Assembly (NCBI RefSeq): GCF_018446385.1
Contig: NC_055989.1
Location: 133,451,004-133,515,003, forward strand
DNA length: 64,000 nt
Source: Zingiber officinale
Lineage: Eukaryota > Streptophyta > Magnoliopsida > Zingiberales > Zingiberaceae
Reading direction: 5' to 3'
This document shows positions 35,129 to 45,884 of this stretch, one piece after another (the first letter of the stretch is position 1; each line of letters starts with the position of its first letter). Below the pieces are notes generated by a model that saw nothing but the letters and a program-made list of their open reading frames with translations, made no database searches and was not told the origin of the DNA. The position numbers and the translations under genes were made by a program.

Positions 35129-36242
35129 TGTTGGATATTGGGGCCTAAATGGACCAATACGATTTTGAGGAGGAAAAATCGGAAGCCATCAATTGTTGAA
35201 AGTCGTAATTGACTTCAAAATTGAAATCTACGTTTCGCGTAGATAGATTTAGACTATTAATTTGCTCAAAACCGATTAAGGGTGAATGAGAAATTAATGT
35301 TCAAAGTCGGCCCAAAATAACGTTGGTTATTCATTAAGGAAATGCAAGGGAGAATAGTCCCACATCGGAAATTTCCGATGTGCATTCCTTACTTATTAAT
35401 GATGTTGAGTTATTGGAGTTAACTCAGAAAAGTACCAGGTACTCTCTGCTCAGGGGCGAGCAGGTGCTCGCACCTGTGAGCCCGCCATCCGCCACGTGCG
35501 CAATGGGCGCTTTGTAGGCGCACTTAAATTTATGCTCCAGGTGACATTGCAGTGCCTACATGGCACTCGGGTGACGTGTCAGGCTAGTACCTGACATGGC
35601 AGTGCCTATGTGGCATCCTCGTGGGCAAAGGGAGATGACTGGACAGTTGGTTGGGCGAACGGATGGCAGCCGTTGATCAACGTTGATCAAAGAAGTATGG
35701 TGGATCGCTTGTGATGCGATCTAGAGCGTTGGATCACAATGAGTCACGATCTGACGGCTTGGGATGAGACATGATCTGAAGCATCGGATCAATGGATCCA
35801 GATCCGATGGCTGATAGATCTGAGGGTCACAACTCTTAGATCTGATGGATGGGATTAAAGGGGCTATGTGAAGGGTTATAACTCTTCAGTCCGGACGGCT
35901 CAGATTAATCCACCCAAAGGTCACACCCCTCCCTAAAGCCTCTTCCTTTTGTATAAATAGAACCCTCCAGATTGGAATCAAATCACTCAACTTAATCTTC
36001 TCTTCCTCAAGTATTCACTCACTCATCTTGTGCATTCAAGAGTCTAAGAAGCCTACGAGAAGGTTCGCTGGTCTCGGAAGTCGGAGTGCTACGATTCCGA
36101 GACGATTGTCGTCGTTGTATCTTGGGAACGAATTGCAACAATCCGTTAAGCACCGTAGCGGAGCAATATCGTTTACGGAGATAGTGTCGAACACTAGCCT
36201 CGACGATCAGTTTGCATACTCCGGAATTTACCGGAAACAACA
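35129..36242 (+). repeat. 5' LTR of the copia element
   Basis: Begins TGTTGGATATTGGGG and ends GAAACAACA. It contains a TATA box (TATAAATAG at about 35955) and is about 140 bp longer than the 3' LTR. Confidence 0.9.
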
Positions 36243-36269
36243 GTCGTAAACGATATTCCGTACAAACTG

Positions 36270-39200
36270 ATATGGCTACCAACGACGTTCCAACCGCCAT
36301 TCCGACCGCTGTTCCGACGGCCGTTCCGACCGCCGTTCCATTCCACACGGAGAAAAGCCGGAGAAATTCACCGGAGCCGACTTCAAAAGATGGCAGCAGA
36401 AGATGCTGTTCTACTTAACAACGCTAAACCTTGTACGGTTTTTGCGTGAAGACCCGCCAGTCGCTACGGACGGTAGCAAGGCTGCTTGCGATACGTGGAC
36501 GCACGGAGATTTTCTGTGTCGCAACTACATTCTCAACGCCTTGGACAACACGTTGTATAACGTGTATTGTTCATTGGAGACAGCGAAATCTTTGTGGGAA
36601 TCGCTTGAGAAGAAATACAAGACCGAAAATGTCGGACTGAAGAAATTCATCGTCGGCCGGTTTCTGGATTTCAAGATGGTGGACTCAAAGAGCGTCTCAT
36701 CTCAAGTCCAAGATATGCAATTAATACTGCATGATCTGGACGCCGAAGGAATGAAGCTGAACGAGTCATTCGCAGTTGCTGCGGTAATTGAGAAGCTCCC
36801 TCCGTCATGGAAGGATTTCAAGAATTACCTAAAGCACAAGCAAAAGGAGATAGGGCTGCAAGACCTGATCCTGAGGCTACGAATAGAGGAGGATAATCGA
36901 AAGTTATCCGACTGCAGAGGAACCAAGCGGACTATAGACGATATGTCCAACCTGGTCGAGCCGAACGCTAAAAAGCCGAAACAGTTCAAGAAGAAGGCAC
37001 AAGCGAAGAAGTTCAAGGGATCCTGCTACAACTGTGGAAAGGCAGGACACCTGTCCAAGGACTGCAGACGCCCGAAGAAGCCAACCAAGGGGCCAAAGGA
37101 TGCTGCGAACCACGTCGCAACCTCTCTTGAGGACTTGGATCTCACTGCGGTTGTATTTGAAGCCAACTTGGTGGATACCAACCCGAAACAGTGGTTCATT
37201 GATACTGGAGCAACTCGTCATATCTGTTCCGATAAGGCGATGTTCTCCAAGTATACTCCGATAAATGGCGGGAAGCTCTATATGGGTAATTCCACGACGT
37301 CGCCAATTGTCGGACTCGGAAAAGTTGTTCTGAAGATGACGTCCGGAAAGGAGCTAACACTCATTGATGTACTCCATGTTCCCGACATCAGTAAGAACCT
37401 AGTTTCTGGAGCGGCACTAGTTAAGGCCGGATTTAGGCTAGTGTTCCAGTCAGACAACTTTGTACTTACGAAGAATAATATCTTCGTAGGAAAGGGGTAC
37501 CTAGAAAAGGGTCTATTCAAAATGGTTGTAATGCCTGTACTCCGAAATATTGATGGTAATAAAATAAATGCTTCCAGCTATGTTGTTGAGTGTTTTAATT
37601 TGTGGCATGATCGACTCGGACATGTGCATAATAATACTCTTAAACGTCTCGTCAAATTAAATTTATTACCAAACGTCAATGTTGACGGAACACACAAATG
37701 TGAAGTGTGCGTGGAAGCAAAAATGACGAAACTACCTTTTCATTCGGTGGAAAGGTCAACGACTCCTCTAGAGTTAATACATAGTGATCTATGCGACTTG
37801 AAATTTGTGCAAACTAGAGGAGGTAAAAAGTATTTTATTACTTTTATCGATGACTGCACAAAGTTCTGTTATGTCTTTCTTTTAAGAAGTAAAGACGAAG
37901 CCCTAGAGGCATTTAGAACTTATAAAACAGAAGTTGAAAATCAACTTGACAAACGAATTAAAATAATTCGTAGCGATAGAGGTGGAGAATATGATGCACC
38001 GTTTAATGAATTTTGTTCAGAATCTGGCATTATTCATCAAACAACGGCACCTTACTCACCTCAATCGAACGGTGTTGCCGAACGTAAAAATCGGACACTA
38101 AAAGAGATGATGAATGCCTTGTTGATAAATTCAGGCTTACCTCAAAACTTGTGGGGGGAAGCAATATTATCGGCAAATCACATTCTCAACAAAATCCCTC
38201 ATAAGAAAAGTGATAAAACTCCTTATGAACTATGGAAAGGCCGCGAGCCATCGTACAAATACCTGAAAGTGTGGGGGTGCTTGGCAAAGGTCGAAGTACC
38301 TAAACCAAAGCAAGTAAAGATCGGACCTAAAACGTTCGATGCGGTATTTGTCGGATATGCCCATAATAGTAGTGCATATCGTTTCCTAGTTCACAAATCA
38401 GACATTCCTGATATTCATGTGGGAACAACCATAGAATCTCGGAATGCAATATTTTTTGAAAACGTATTCCCAAATAAGAAGGGAAATATTGAAAATGATA
38501 ACAACGGAAGTTCAAACGAGAATGTCGTTACCGAACTTAGCTGTTATAAAAGAACTATTGACGATCAAAACAAAGAGCCACGTTGTAGCAAACGGGCTAG
38601 AGTTGAGAAATCGTTCGGGCCAGATTTCATGACTTTCATGTCAGAAATGGAACCAAGAACATTAAGTGAGGCTCTCTCTAGTCCCGATGCTCCAATGTGG
38701 AAAGAAGCTGTCAATAGTGAGATTGAGTCTATCATGAATAATCATACTTGGGAATTAGTAGACCTTCCTTCTGGTAATAAACCATTAGGTTGTAAGTGGA
38801 TACTAAAACGCAAGTATAAAGCTGATGGATCAATTGACAAGTATAAGGCCAGACTTGTAGCCAAAGGGTACAAGCAAGAGGAAGGCCTTAATTACTTCGA
38901 CACCTACTCACCGGTGACAAGGATTACGTCCATACGAGTGCTAATAGCCATTGCAGCACTGTATGACCTTGAAATACATCAAATGGATGTTAAGACTGCG
39001 TTCTTAAATGGTGAGTTGGAAGAAGAAATTTATATGGAGCAACCCGAAGGGTTCATAGCTCCAAGAAATGAGAAAAAGGTGTGTCGACTTGTTAAGTCGT
39101 TATACGGACTTAAGCAAGCGCCTAAACAATGGCACGAAAAATTTGACAAAGTAATGCTGTCAAACGAATTCAGAATAAATGAATGTGACAAATACATTTA

Positions 39201-40110
39201 TGTCAAAGACACACCCAAAGGCTATATAATCGTCTGTCTGTACGTAGACGACATGCTAATAATGGGCAGTAATCATGACTACAAAGAAAATGTTGACCAA
39301 AAATTTCGATATGAAAGATATGGGTCAAGCAGATGTTATATTGGGAATTAAAATTCTCAGGACATCAGAGGGGATAGTTCTAACACAATCCCATTATGTA
39401 GAATCAGTATTGAAAAGATTCAATGCGTACGATCTTTCTACTGTAAAAACACCTATGGATCTAAGTCAACACTTAGCGAAAAACCATGGTGAGACCATAT
39501 CGCAGTTGGAATACTCTCGGATAATAGGCAGTTTGATGTATCTTACAAACTGCACACGTCCGGATATTGCCTGTACGGTCAACAAGCTGAGTCGTTTCAC
39601 CAGTAATCCAAACGACACCCATTGGAAGGCATTGATGCGAATTCTTAGATATTTGAAATATACTATGAACTATGGATTACATTATGGAAAATATCCTACT
39701 GTGTTGGAGGGATATTGTGATGCTAATTGGATATCGATACAAAGACTCCAAATCCACTAGTGGATATGTATTCACGATCGGTGGGGGAGCAGTATCTTGA
39801 AATCCACTAAGCAGACGTCATTGCTCGATCAACTATGGAATCCGAGTTTATAGCACTAGACAAAGCAGGTGAGGAAGTGAATGGTGCGAACTTCTTGGAA
39901 GATATTCCGACCTGTACCTGCCGTACTGATCCATTGTGATAGTCAATCGGCGATTGGAAGGGCACAGAGTAGTATGTATAATGGGAAGTCAAGACATATA
40001 CGTCGTAGACATAATACCATTAGGCAGTTGATCTCGAATGGAGTGATTGCAATCGACTATGTTAAGTCCAAAGATAATTTGGCGATCCTCTTACGAAGGG
40101 TTGAGTCGAG
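36270..40110 (+). pseudogene. gag-pol coding region of the copia element
   Basis: Landmarks, all seen by translation: gag with [20 protein letters not shown]-like start; zinc knuckle [14 protein letters not shown] near 37025; protease [12 protein letters not shown] near 37195; integrase from about 37600 (HSDLCDLK, then [15 protein letters not shown] near 38055); reverse transcriptase from about 38690 ([25 protein letters not shown] near 39245); RNase H remnants to about 40110. The long open part covers gag through much of reverse transcriptase. The region carries about three breaks overall and is treated as a fossil. Confidence 0.9.
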
Positions 40111-40720
40111 ATCAAGTATACTGCTCATCAAGAGGAATGGGATTAAAACATCTACAACTGAAAGCTACTCAAGTGGAACACCCAGACTTGTTGACTGGAG
40201 ATCCCAAGATCTTGGTTCAATGGGACAACAAAGTTTCAGAAGTTGTGGTTCAGCACAAGAGATAGTTTATCTCTATCCCAATCCTAGGATGAATTTGTGC
40301 TGTCCTACCTCATGTAGTGAGGTTAAGCTTATGCTTTTAGTGACTTCTATACCTTATAAGGTGGAGTATGGTAGGATACTCTTGATAGAAGTGTCACCTA
40401 TGTGAGTGTGAAGACAGGCCGCTTCAATGAAACACTCATGAATCCAAGATGGTGTCCATGGCCAAAACGGAACCAACCATGAGAACCTAAAGTAGGTGAG
40501 ATAGGTCTCTGTGTGGGTGTTATTGTCTTAGTATACACAAACAGCTGAGCAGTTCAAGACATCACGTTCACTGCGCAACCTAGTATACTCGATAGCATTC
40601 CACTACGGAAGGTTCAAAGCCACAAGCTACCTCTCCCGATGCAGTGACTTATCGATTGGACTCTTGTAAAGTGTCAGCATGCATACACGCATTACATTAA
40701 TTTCCATTCATGTGGGGGAT

Positions 40721-41696
40721 TGTTGGATATTGGGGCCTAAATGGACCAATACGATTTTGAGGAGGAAAAATCAGAAGCCATCAATTGTTGAAAGTCGTAA
40801 TTGACTTCAAAATTGAAATCTACGTTTCGCGTAGATAGATTTAGACTATTAATTTGCTCAAAACCGATTAAGGGTGAATGAGAAATTAATGTTCAAAGTC
40901 GGCCCAAAATAACGTTGGTTATTCATTAAGGAAATGCAAGGGAGAATAGTCCCACATCGGAAATTTCCGATGTGCATTCCTTACTTATTAATGATGTTGA
41001 GTTATTGGAGTTAACTCAGAAAAGTACCAGGTACTCTTTGCTCAGGGGCGAGCAGGTGCTCGCACCTGTGAGCCCGCCACCCGCCACGTGCGCACGTGCG
41101 CAATGGGCGCTTTGTAGGCGCACTTTGCACTTCGCATCGTCGCGAGGTTGGTTGGGCGAACGGATGGCAGCCGTTGATCAACGTTGATCACAATGAGTCA
41201 CGATCTGACGGCTTGGGATGAGACATGATCTGAAGCATCGGATCAATGGATCCAGATCCGATGGCTGATAGATCTGAGGGTCACAACTCTTAGATCTGAT
41301 GGATGAGATTAAAGGGGCTATGTGAAGGGTTATAACTCTTCAGTCCGGACGGCCCAGATTAATCCACCCAAAGGTCACACCCCTCCCTAAAGCCTCTTCC
41401 TTCTGTATAAATAGAACCCTCCAGATTGGAATCAAATCACTCAACTTAATCTTCTCTTCCTCAAGTATTCACTCACTCATCTTGTGTATTCAAGAGTCTA
41501 AGAAGCCTACGAGAAGGTTCGCTGGTCTCGGAAGTCGGAGTGCTACGATTCCGAGACGATTGTCGTCGTTGTATCTTGGGAACGAATTGCAACAATCCGT
41601 TAAGCACCGTAGCGGAGCAATATCGTTTACGGAGATAGTGTCGAACACTAGCCTCGACGATCAGTTTACATACTCCGGAATTTACCGGAAACAACA
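40721..41696 (+). repeat. 3' LTR of the copia element
   Basis: Starts TGTTGGATATTGGGG after the purine tract and ends GAAACAACA next to the target duplication. It matches the 5' LTR closely except for two missing segments. Confidence 0.9.
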
Positions 41697-41874
41697 CTAT
41701 ATACCACCTACTGACACATGGTGCTGAATGAATGGAGAGGCCACCAATGACCGTTGGATCTAATCCTCTCATCGGCTCTAATAATGATGATATTCCGATC
41801 TACATGGAGATGTTCTCTAGATGACTATATAAATACTCAAGAAAGTAATGATAAAAGCTTTCACAGACATAACT

Positions 41875-41990
41875 GAGATGGTAATTAAGTTGATGATTAT
41901 TTACCACACGAGGTCTTAGGATTAAATCTTGGGTTGATAGGGCGTAAATTACTACACGCCCATATAACTCACCCCCATCCGAAAGTAATG
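41875..41990 (+). mobile_element. Second SINE-like family, copy 2
   Basis: Shares GGTCTTAGGATTAAATCTTG, then TTGATAGGGCGTAAATTACT and CATATAACTCA with the element at 6615-6740. The B-box position is more decayed here. It lies 180 bp beyond the copia element. Confidence 0.5.
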
Positions 41991-42629
41991 ACAAGGGTTC
42001 TAACAATGACCTAATTCCGCAAGGAAGAAAAGATCGAAACCAGAACTGAATTAAAACCGCGCGTCGATGCGGCAACTGGAGAGATGATCTACCATAGGAT
42101 AACACTAATGTTACTGAGAAAAACAAAAATCTAAAACGCGTCCTTGGACACTCTTTCTGCTACATATATAAATATAAAGATCCAACGAAGCAATCAAATC
42201 CTCGATGCTACAACCAGTGAAATGATCGAGCACATGATCAAGATTAACGCTGCAAACTAAGAAAAGATGAAACGGATCGTTCAACTAGAAAACTTTCTAC
42301 TGCATACAGATATTGATAATCCTGCAAGTGAAGAAGGGATCCAGGTATCATTGTGCAAGACGATGTAAGAAGACAAGATCAAAGTTCAGAGGTATCGATT
42401 TCCTTCTCAATCGAGAAGCAGCAAAGAAGAAGCCCGAAACCGTGCCTCTCCAGCCGGCTCGAGATTTCTTCCGCCGGTTCATGATCATTAAACTAAGGAA
42501 GTCTTCCCCAATCGGCACGTGTCGGAATTGACTATGAGGTGCTGGATAGCACATGCCAGCTGTAGGTACACCGGAAGCGAGACTCATCCCCTACTTGTGG
42601 CCGCGTGGCCGCTTGGTCGATGGAAGGAA
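41991..42629. promoter_or_regulatory. Upstream region of PSRP6
   Basis: Unique-looking sequence. A G-box CACGTG lies at 42516-42521, about 110 bp before the start codon, a usual place for a light-response element in genes for plastid proteins. No TATA box is clear. Open frames here are short and unrecognised. Confidence 0.45.
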
Positions 42630-42953
42630 ATGGCATCCATGGCGGTGATGCTGGCGAACGCGGTCCGAGTTCCTTGCGCGAACCCCAAGCCATCATCTTT
42701 TTCTCCGTCGTACGGAGGGGGCGACAGGGGATCGCCGTCGGTGGTGGAGTGCTCCTCGCGGCCGCAGAAAAAAGCGACGTCGCACCACATGAAAACGAGG
42801 CCGAAGAAGACGCAGCCCTGGGACATCAAGCGCAAGGGGCCCACCGCATACCCTCCTCTCCCTGTTCTACCCCCCGACTGGACCCTCGTCTCGTCGGTGG
42901 AGCCGCCTCCGCCGCCGGTTGAAGGTGATGCTCCGGCCACCGCTTCCGGATGA
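42630..42953 (+). CDS. PSRP6: Plastid-specific 50S ribosomal protein 6, chloroplastic (PSRP6)
   Basis: Nuclear gene for a small plant-specific protein of the chloroplast large ribosomal subunit (bL38c). One exon, 107 residues, close to the usual 106. After a transit-peptide-like start (MASMAVMLANAVRVPCANPK, small and Ser/Ala-rich residues following) comes the diagnostic block ECSSRPQKKATSHH and KKTQPWDIKRKG, then PPLPVLPPDW. The C-terminus is rich in Pro, Glu and Ala and varies in the family. An in-frame ATG at 42519 would add 37 residues without transit-peptide character, so 42630 is preferred. Codon third positions are GC-rich. A G-box lies about 110 bp upstream. Confidence 0.92.
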   Translation: MASMAVMLANAVRVPCANPKPSSFSPSYGGGDRGSPSVVECSSRPQKKATSHHMKTRPKKTQPWDIKRKGPTAYPPLPVLPPDWTLVSSVEPPPPPVEGDAPATASG

Positions 42954-43129
42954 GTCGCATCGGCCGCCCGGTAACGCCCTCGTCTGTCGGTTTGGTCACT
43001 ATATGCGTCGTGTTTCCTTCGTGGTCGTGGTTGCCTCTCAGGTGTTCGATGTTTTGTCTAGCTCGAATTGTTTACTGTCCTGCAAATTTAGGTCATGTTA
43101 TTTGATAATATGAATGACACTGGAATTAT

Positions 43130-43680
43130 TCCACTTGCACAATGCTACTTTCTGAAATTGATCGAAGCTTCAAAATTATACACTTTTCTGGTTGTGTTCA
43201 TCGAGACTTTAGGTTGTGTTTGACTACGAATCTGATTTAGAGCTTGCTTGCACAATGCTACTTGCTGCGATTGATTGAAGCCTCAAAATTATAACTTGTT
43301 TGACTTTGTTTACCAAGAATTTCACTTCAAGTCTTATTTTAGAGCTGCTTTGCTTGATTACCTCCACTTGCACGATGGAGGTAAATAAGCAGCTCTTCCT
43401 TTTTCAATGCCACTTTAAGTTGATTGGAAACTTCAATATTATACACTTGTCTTGGTTGTGTACATCAAGAACTTAAGCTGCATTTGACTTCAAATTGGCT
43501 TTAAATTTTGCATATGACCTTCACTTGCACAATGGAGGTAATTATGCAGTTCTTCTTTGCAAACTGCCACTAGCTGAGATTGATTGAAGCTTCAAAACGA
43601 TAACTTGTCTGGCTGTGTTCATCAAGAATTCTACTTGTGTGACTTTGAATCTGCTTTACAGCTTTCTCTATGTCTGGTTC
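43130..43680. repeat. Four diverged tandem repeats of about 130 bp
   Basis: Each unit has a GATTGAAGCTTCAAAATTATA-like part, then ACTTGTCTGGTTGTGTTCAT, CAAGAA and TTTGACT...CTTTA, and TTGCACAATG. Units start near 43158, 43266, 43430 and 43580. Identity between units is about 70-80 percent by eye. No coding frame is maintained. It lies 0.2 kb downstream of PSRP6 and could include that gene's 3' flank. Confidence 0.65.
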
Positions 43681-43689
43681 AAGAATGCA

Positions 43690-44034
43690 GTGTGTAAATT
43701 GTCGAGATAGACATGTATTTCCTCTTGGTGATCCTATATGATAGAATTGCCCTTTTAGTGATTGTATGTAGATATCTATTCATGTGTATTTTAGATATTA
43801 GTCTTCATCCGATTGTTCAACATCTAAGTCATTTGCTCACTGTAGCAAGTATCCCAACTCCTGAGTCTTATACTAATTCAGAGTTTAAAGATTTTCTTTT
43901 CACCTTGCTTAGTTGACAACTCTCCGCCATAGAATATAAAGGTAAATGGACTCATGCAATAACTAGTCTGATTTCCATTAGATTTTGAACATCTAAGAAA
44001 TAGGATTTTGACTCAACTTTATCCCTTAATGTTT
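43690..44034. other. Intergenic, nothing recognised
   Basis: AT-rich DNA without a gene or repeat I can name. Confidence 0.35.
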
Positions 44035-44335
44035 TTCAAACTATGGGTGGTATAGTGAAATTTATACCGTCTATTGTACCGAAATATTTGGTATAAAAAA
44101 TTATACCGATACCGTATCAAAATTTCAATATACCGAAAATTTAGAATACCGAATTTTCGGTATGATTAAATTTCAATATAATGTTAAATTTCGATATCGA
44201 CACAGTATACTGAAAATTTTGATAGATACCGAAAATTTTTTGTACGGTATTATATTGTATTGAAATTTTTAATATATTATTAAATCGATATAGTTCGGTA
44301 TATCTCCATATGATATATGTGGTATAATGAACTCC
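44035..44335. repeat. TACCGAAAT-type inverted repeat cluster
   Basis: Short motifs TACCGAAAA, GGTATA and their complements recur more than ten times in both orientations (for example AATACCGAATTTTCGGTAT at about 44145). The region is a set of overlapping hairpins, as in a decayed foldback or MITE-type element. Confidence 0.6.
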
Positions 44336-44349
44336 TATCACTATCTTTG

Positions 44350-44600
44350 ATAGCTCTTTTCTGAGTTGATTGCCCCCACGGGCTGGATCAGCTAGTAGGG
44401 TGCCTGGACGCTTGCATCGAAGACCGTAGGGTCGAGGGTCGCCAGCTGCACACGGGCGTAAAACCTCGGTCTGTTGTGCTAAAATTCCACTCGACCCCCA
44501 GTCACCCCTCCCGCCCAGCTTAATCATGATTTACCTCCTCTGAACATCTGTGGGGTCGAACCCAGGGGACCGCTAAAATGACGGTTCCACCTTTTACATC
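44350..44600 (-). mobile_element. SINE-like retroposon, related to the one at 1644-1829
   Basis: On the minus strand a B-box-like GGGTTCGACCCCA (about 44551-44563) lies near the start, followed by GGAGGTAAATCATGATTAAG and a GC-rich body ending near GCCCGTGGGGGCAA. The GAGGTAAATCA block and flanking GGGCGGG match the insert at 1662-1811. An A box and target duplications were not resolved. Confidence 0.6.
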
Positions 44601-45884
44601 TTTTCTGAGTTGATTGATAAGATTACCATTCTAGCTCACAAAAGCTATAGGCAATAATATGCTTTCGTGTAAAGTACCTTGACAAGTTTGTGTTTGTGTA
44701 ACTAATCCATTCAATGTAATTGGATAATAATAAAATTAATACTACAAGACATTTAAGAATATCTTAATCTTATGTTATATTACCTTAGAAATAACATTTA
44801 CTATAGGAAAATCTTTCATGTCAACTGCGCACAACAATACCAAATAGGAATTTATCATTCATATGAAAAAATACAAATAAATCAAGAATTCTAAGCTAAT
44901 CACGCTATCACTTGTTATTACTCCAATCTAAAATTAAAAAAAACCAAGTCTTCATACCACCAACTTTGATAGTTCTTTTCAGAGTTGATTGATAATGTAA
45001 GAAATATATAATAATTAAATAGGTCGCTCATAAGGATTGACCTGATTCAACCTAAGATAAATTCAAATATTAAATTTAAATGTTTGGAGAGAATGATTAT
45101 TTTTTTTCTTAACCTCCTTAATTCCACATAATCATACACATAAGAATATATGAAAAGAAAGTGGGGTGGAAAAAAGAAAAACAGTTCTCATTTTTTCTTA
45201 TGAAAGTGTTGACTTCATTTCAATTTGGCAAATCAAAACACTATAATTATTAAGTATTTAGATTCTGAGAATTTATTACTTTCTGTTCGTGATCAGTATT
45301 AGACCATTGAGGCATTACTATCATCGGAAGGAAGGTTAATAAATCAACTATAAACGATCCTAAATTGAATGATGTTTTTTTTATTTGATTTTCTAATTAA
45401 TTTTTTGTTTATCATAAGTATCATAGCCAAGTTTTAGTTGAATTTCTAGCGAGTGGTTTGTTTTTCATCTTGTCCAAACTTCAGATGGAATGGTCCGAAT
45501 GGATGCTTATGGTGTTTTTTTTCTCATTGCATCGTATAAATAAAGAGAGAGAAAGTGGGAGACATTATACGTGTCTGACATAAGAGATGCATGCAAGGAA
45601 GTTTGTTCGACAATTTACCAAAGTGCATTTCCAAAAAACGTATACACTACTTTGATATTTATCAAAAATTTATATTTTAAAATGCATTTCCTATTTTATC
45701 CTTCTGATAAATCTGACCTTTTCTCTTTTCACTTTATTTCTCACTCTTTCTTCTATTTGCTTTTTTCTATGCATGCAACCAATCTAATTTTTCCTCTATG
45801 CTCTTGTCTTTCCTCTCTTTTTTTCCATGTGTGCATACATAACAGGCCTACAATGTTTAGAGTTTAGTTGATTTTTTTGATAAC
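44601..45884. other. AT-rich intergenic DNA
   Basis: No gene supported; several A/T homopolymer runs. Confidence 0.4.

Larger units (their letters stand above)
35129..41696 (+). mobile_element. Ty1-copia LTR retrotransposon, nearly full length
   Basis: Two LTRs (about 35129-36242 and 40721-41696) and perfect 5-bp target duplications CTATA (35124-35128 and 41697-41701) define the element. The interior has, in order, gag, CCHC zinc knuckle, aspartic protease, integrase, reverse transcriptase and RNase H, the Ty1-copia order. A purine tract GTGGGGGAT ends directly at the 3' LTR. The LTRs are nearly identical outside two length differences, so the insertion looks recent. The coding region is mostly readable but has about three breaks, so it is not expected to move by itself. 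No tRNA-iMet primer site is visible after the 5' LTR. Confidence 0.93.

Noticed and set aside
42313-42531. Open stretch upstream of PSRP6
   Set aside because: No recognisable domain, basic random-looking composition; more likely promoter DNA.
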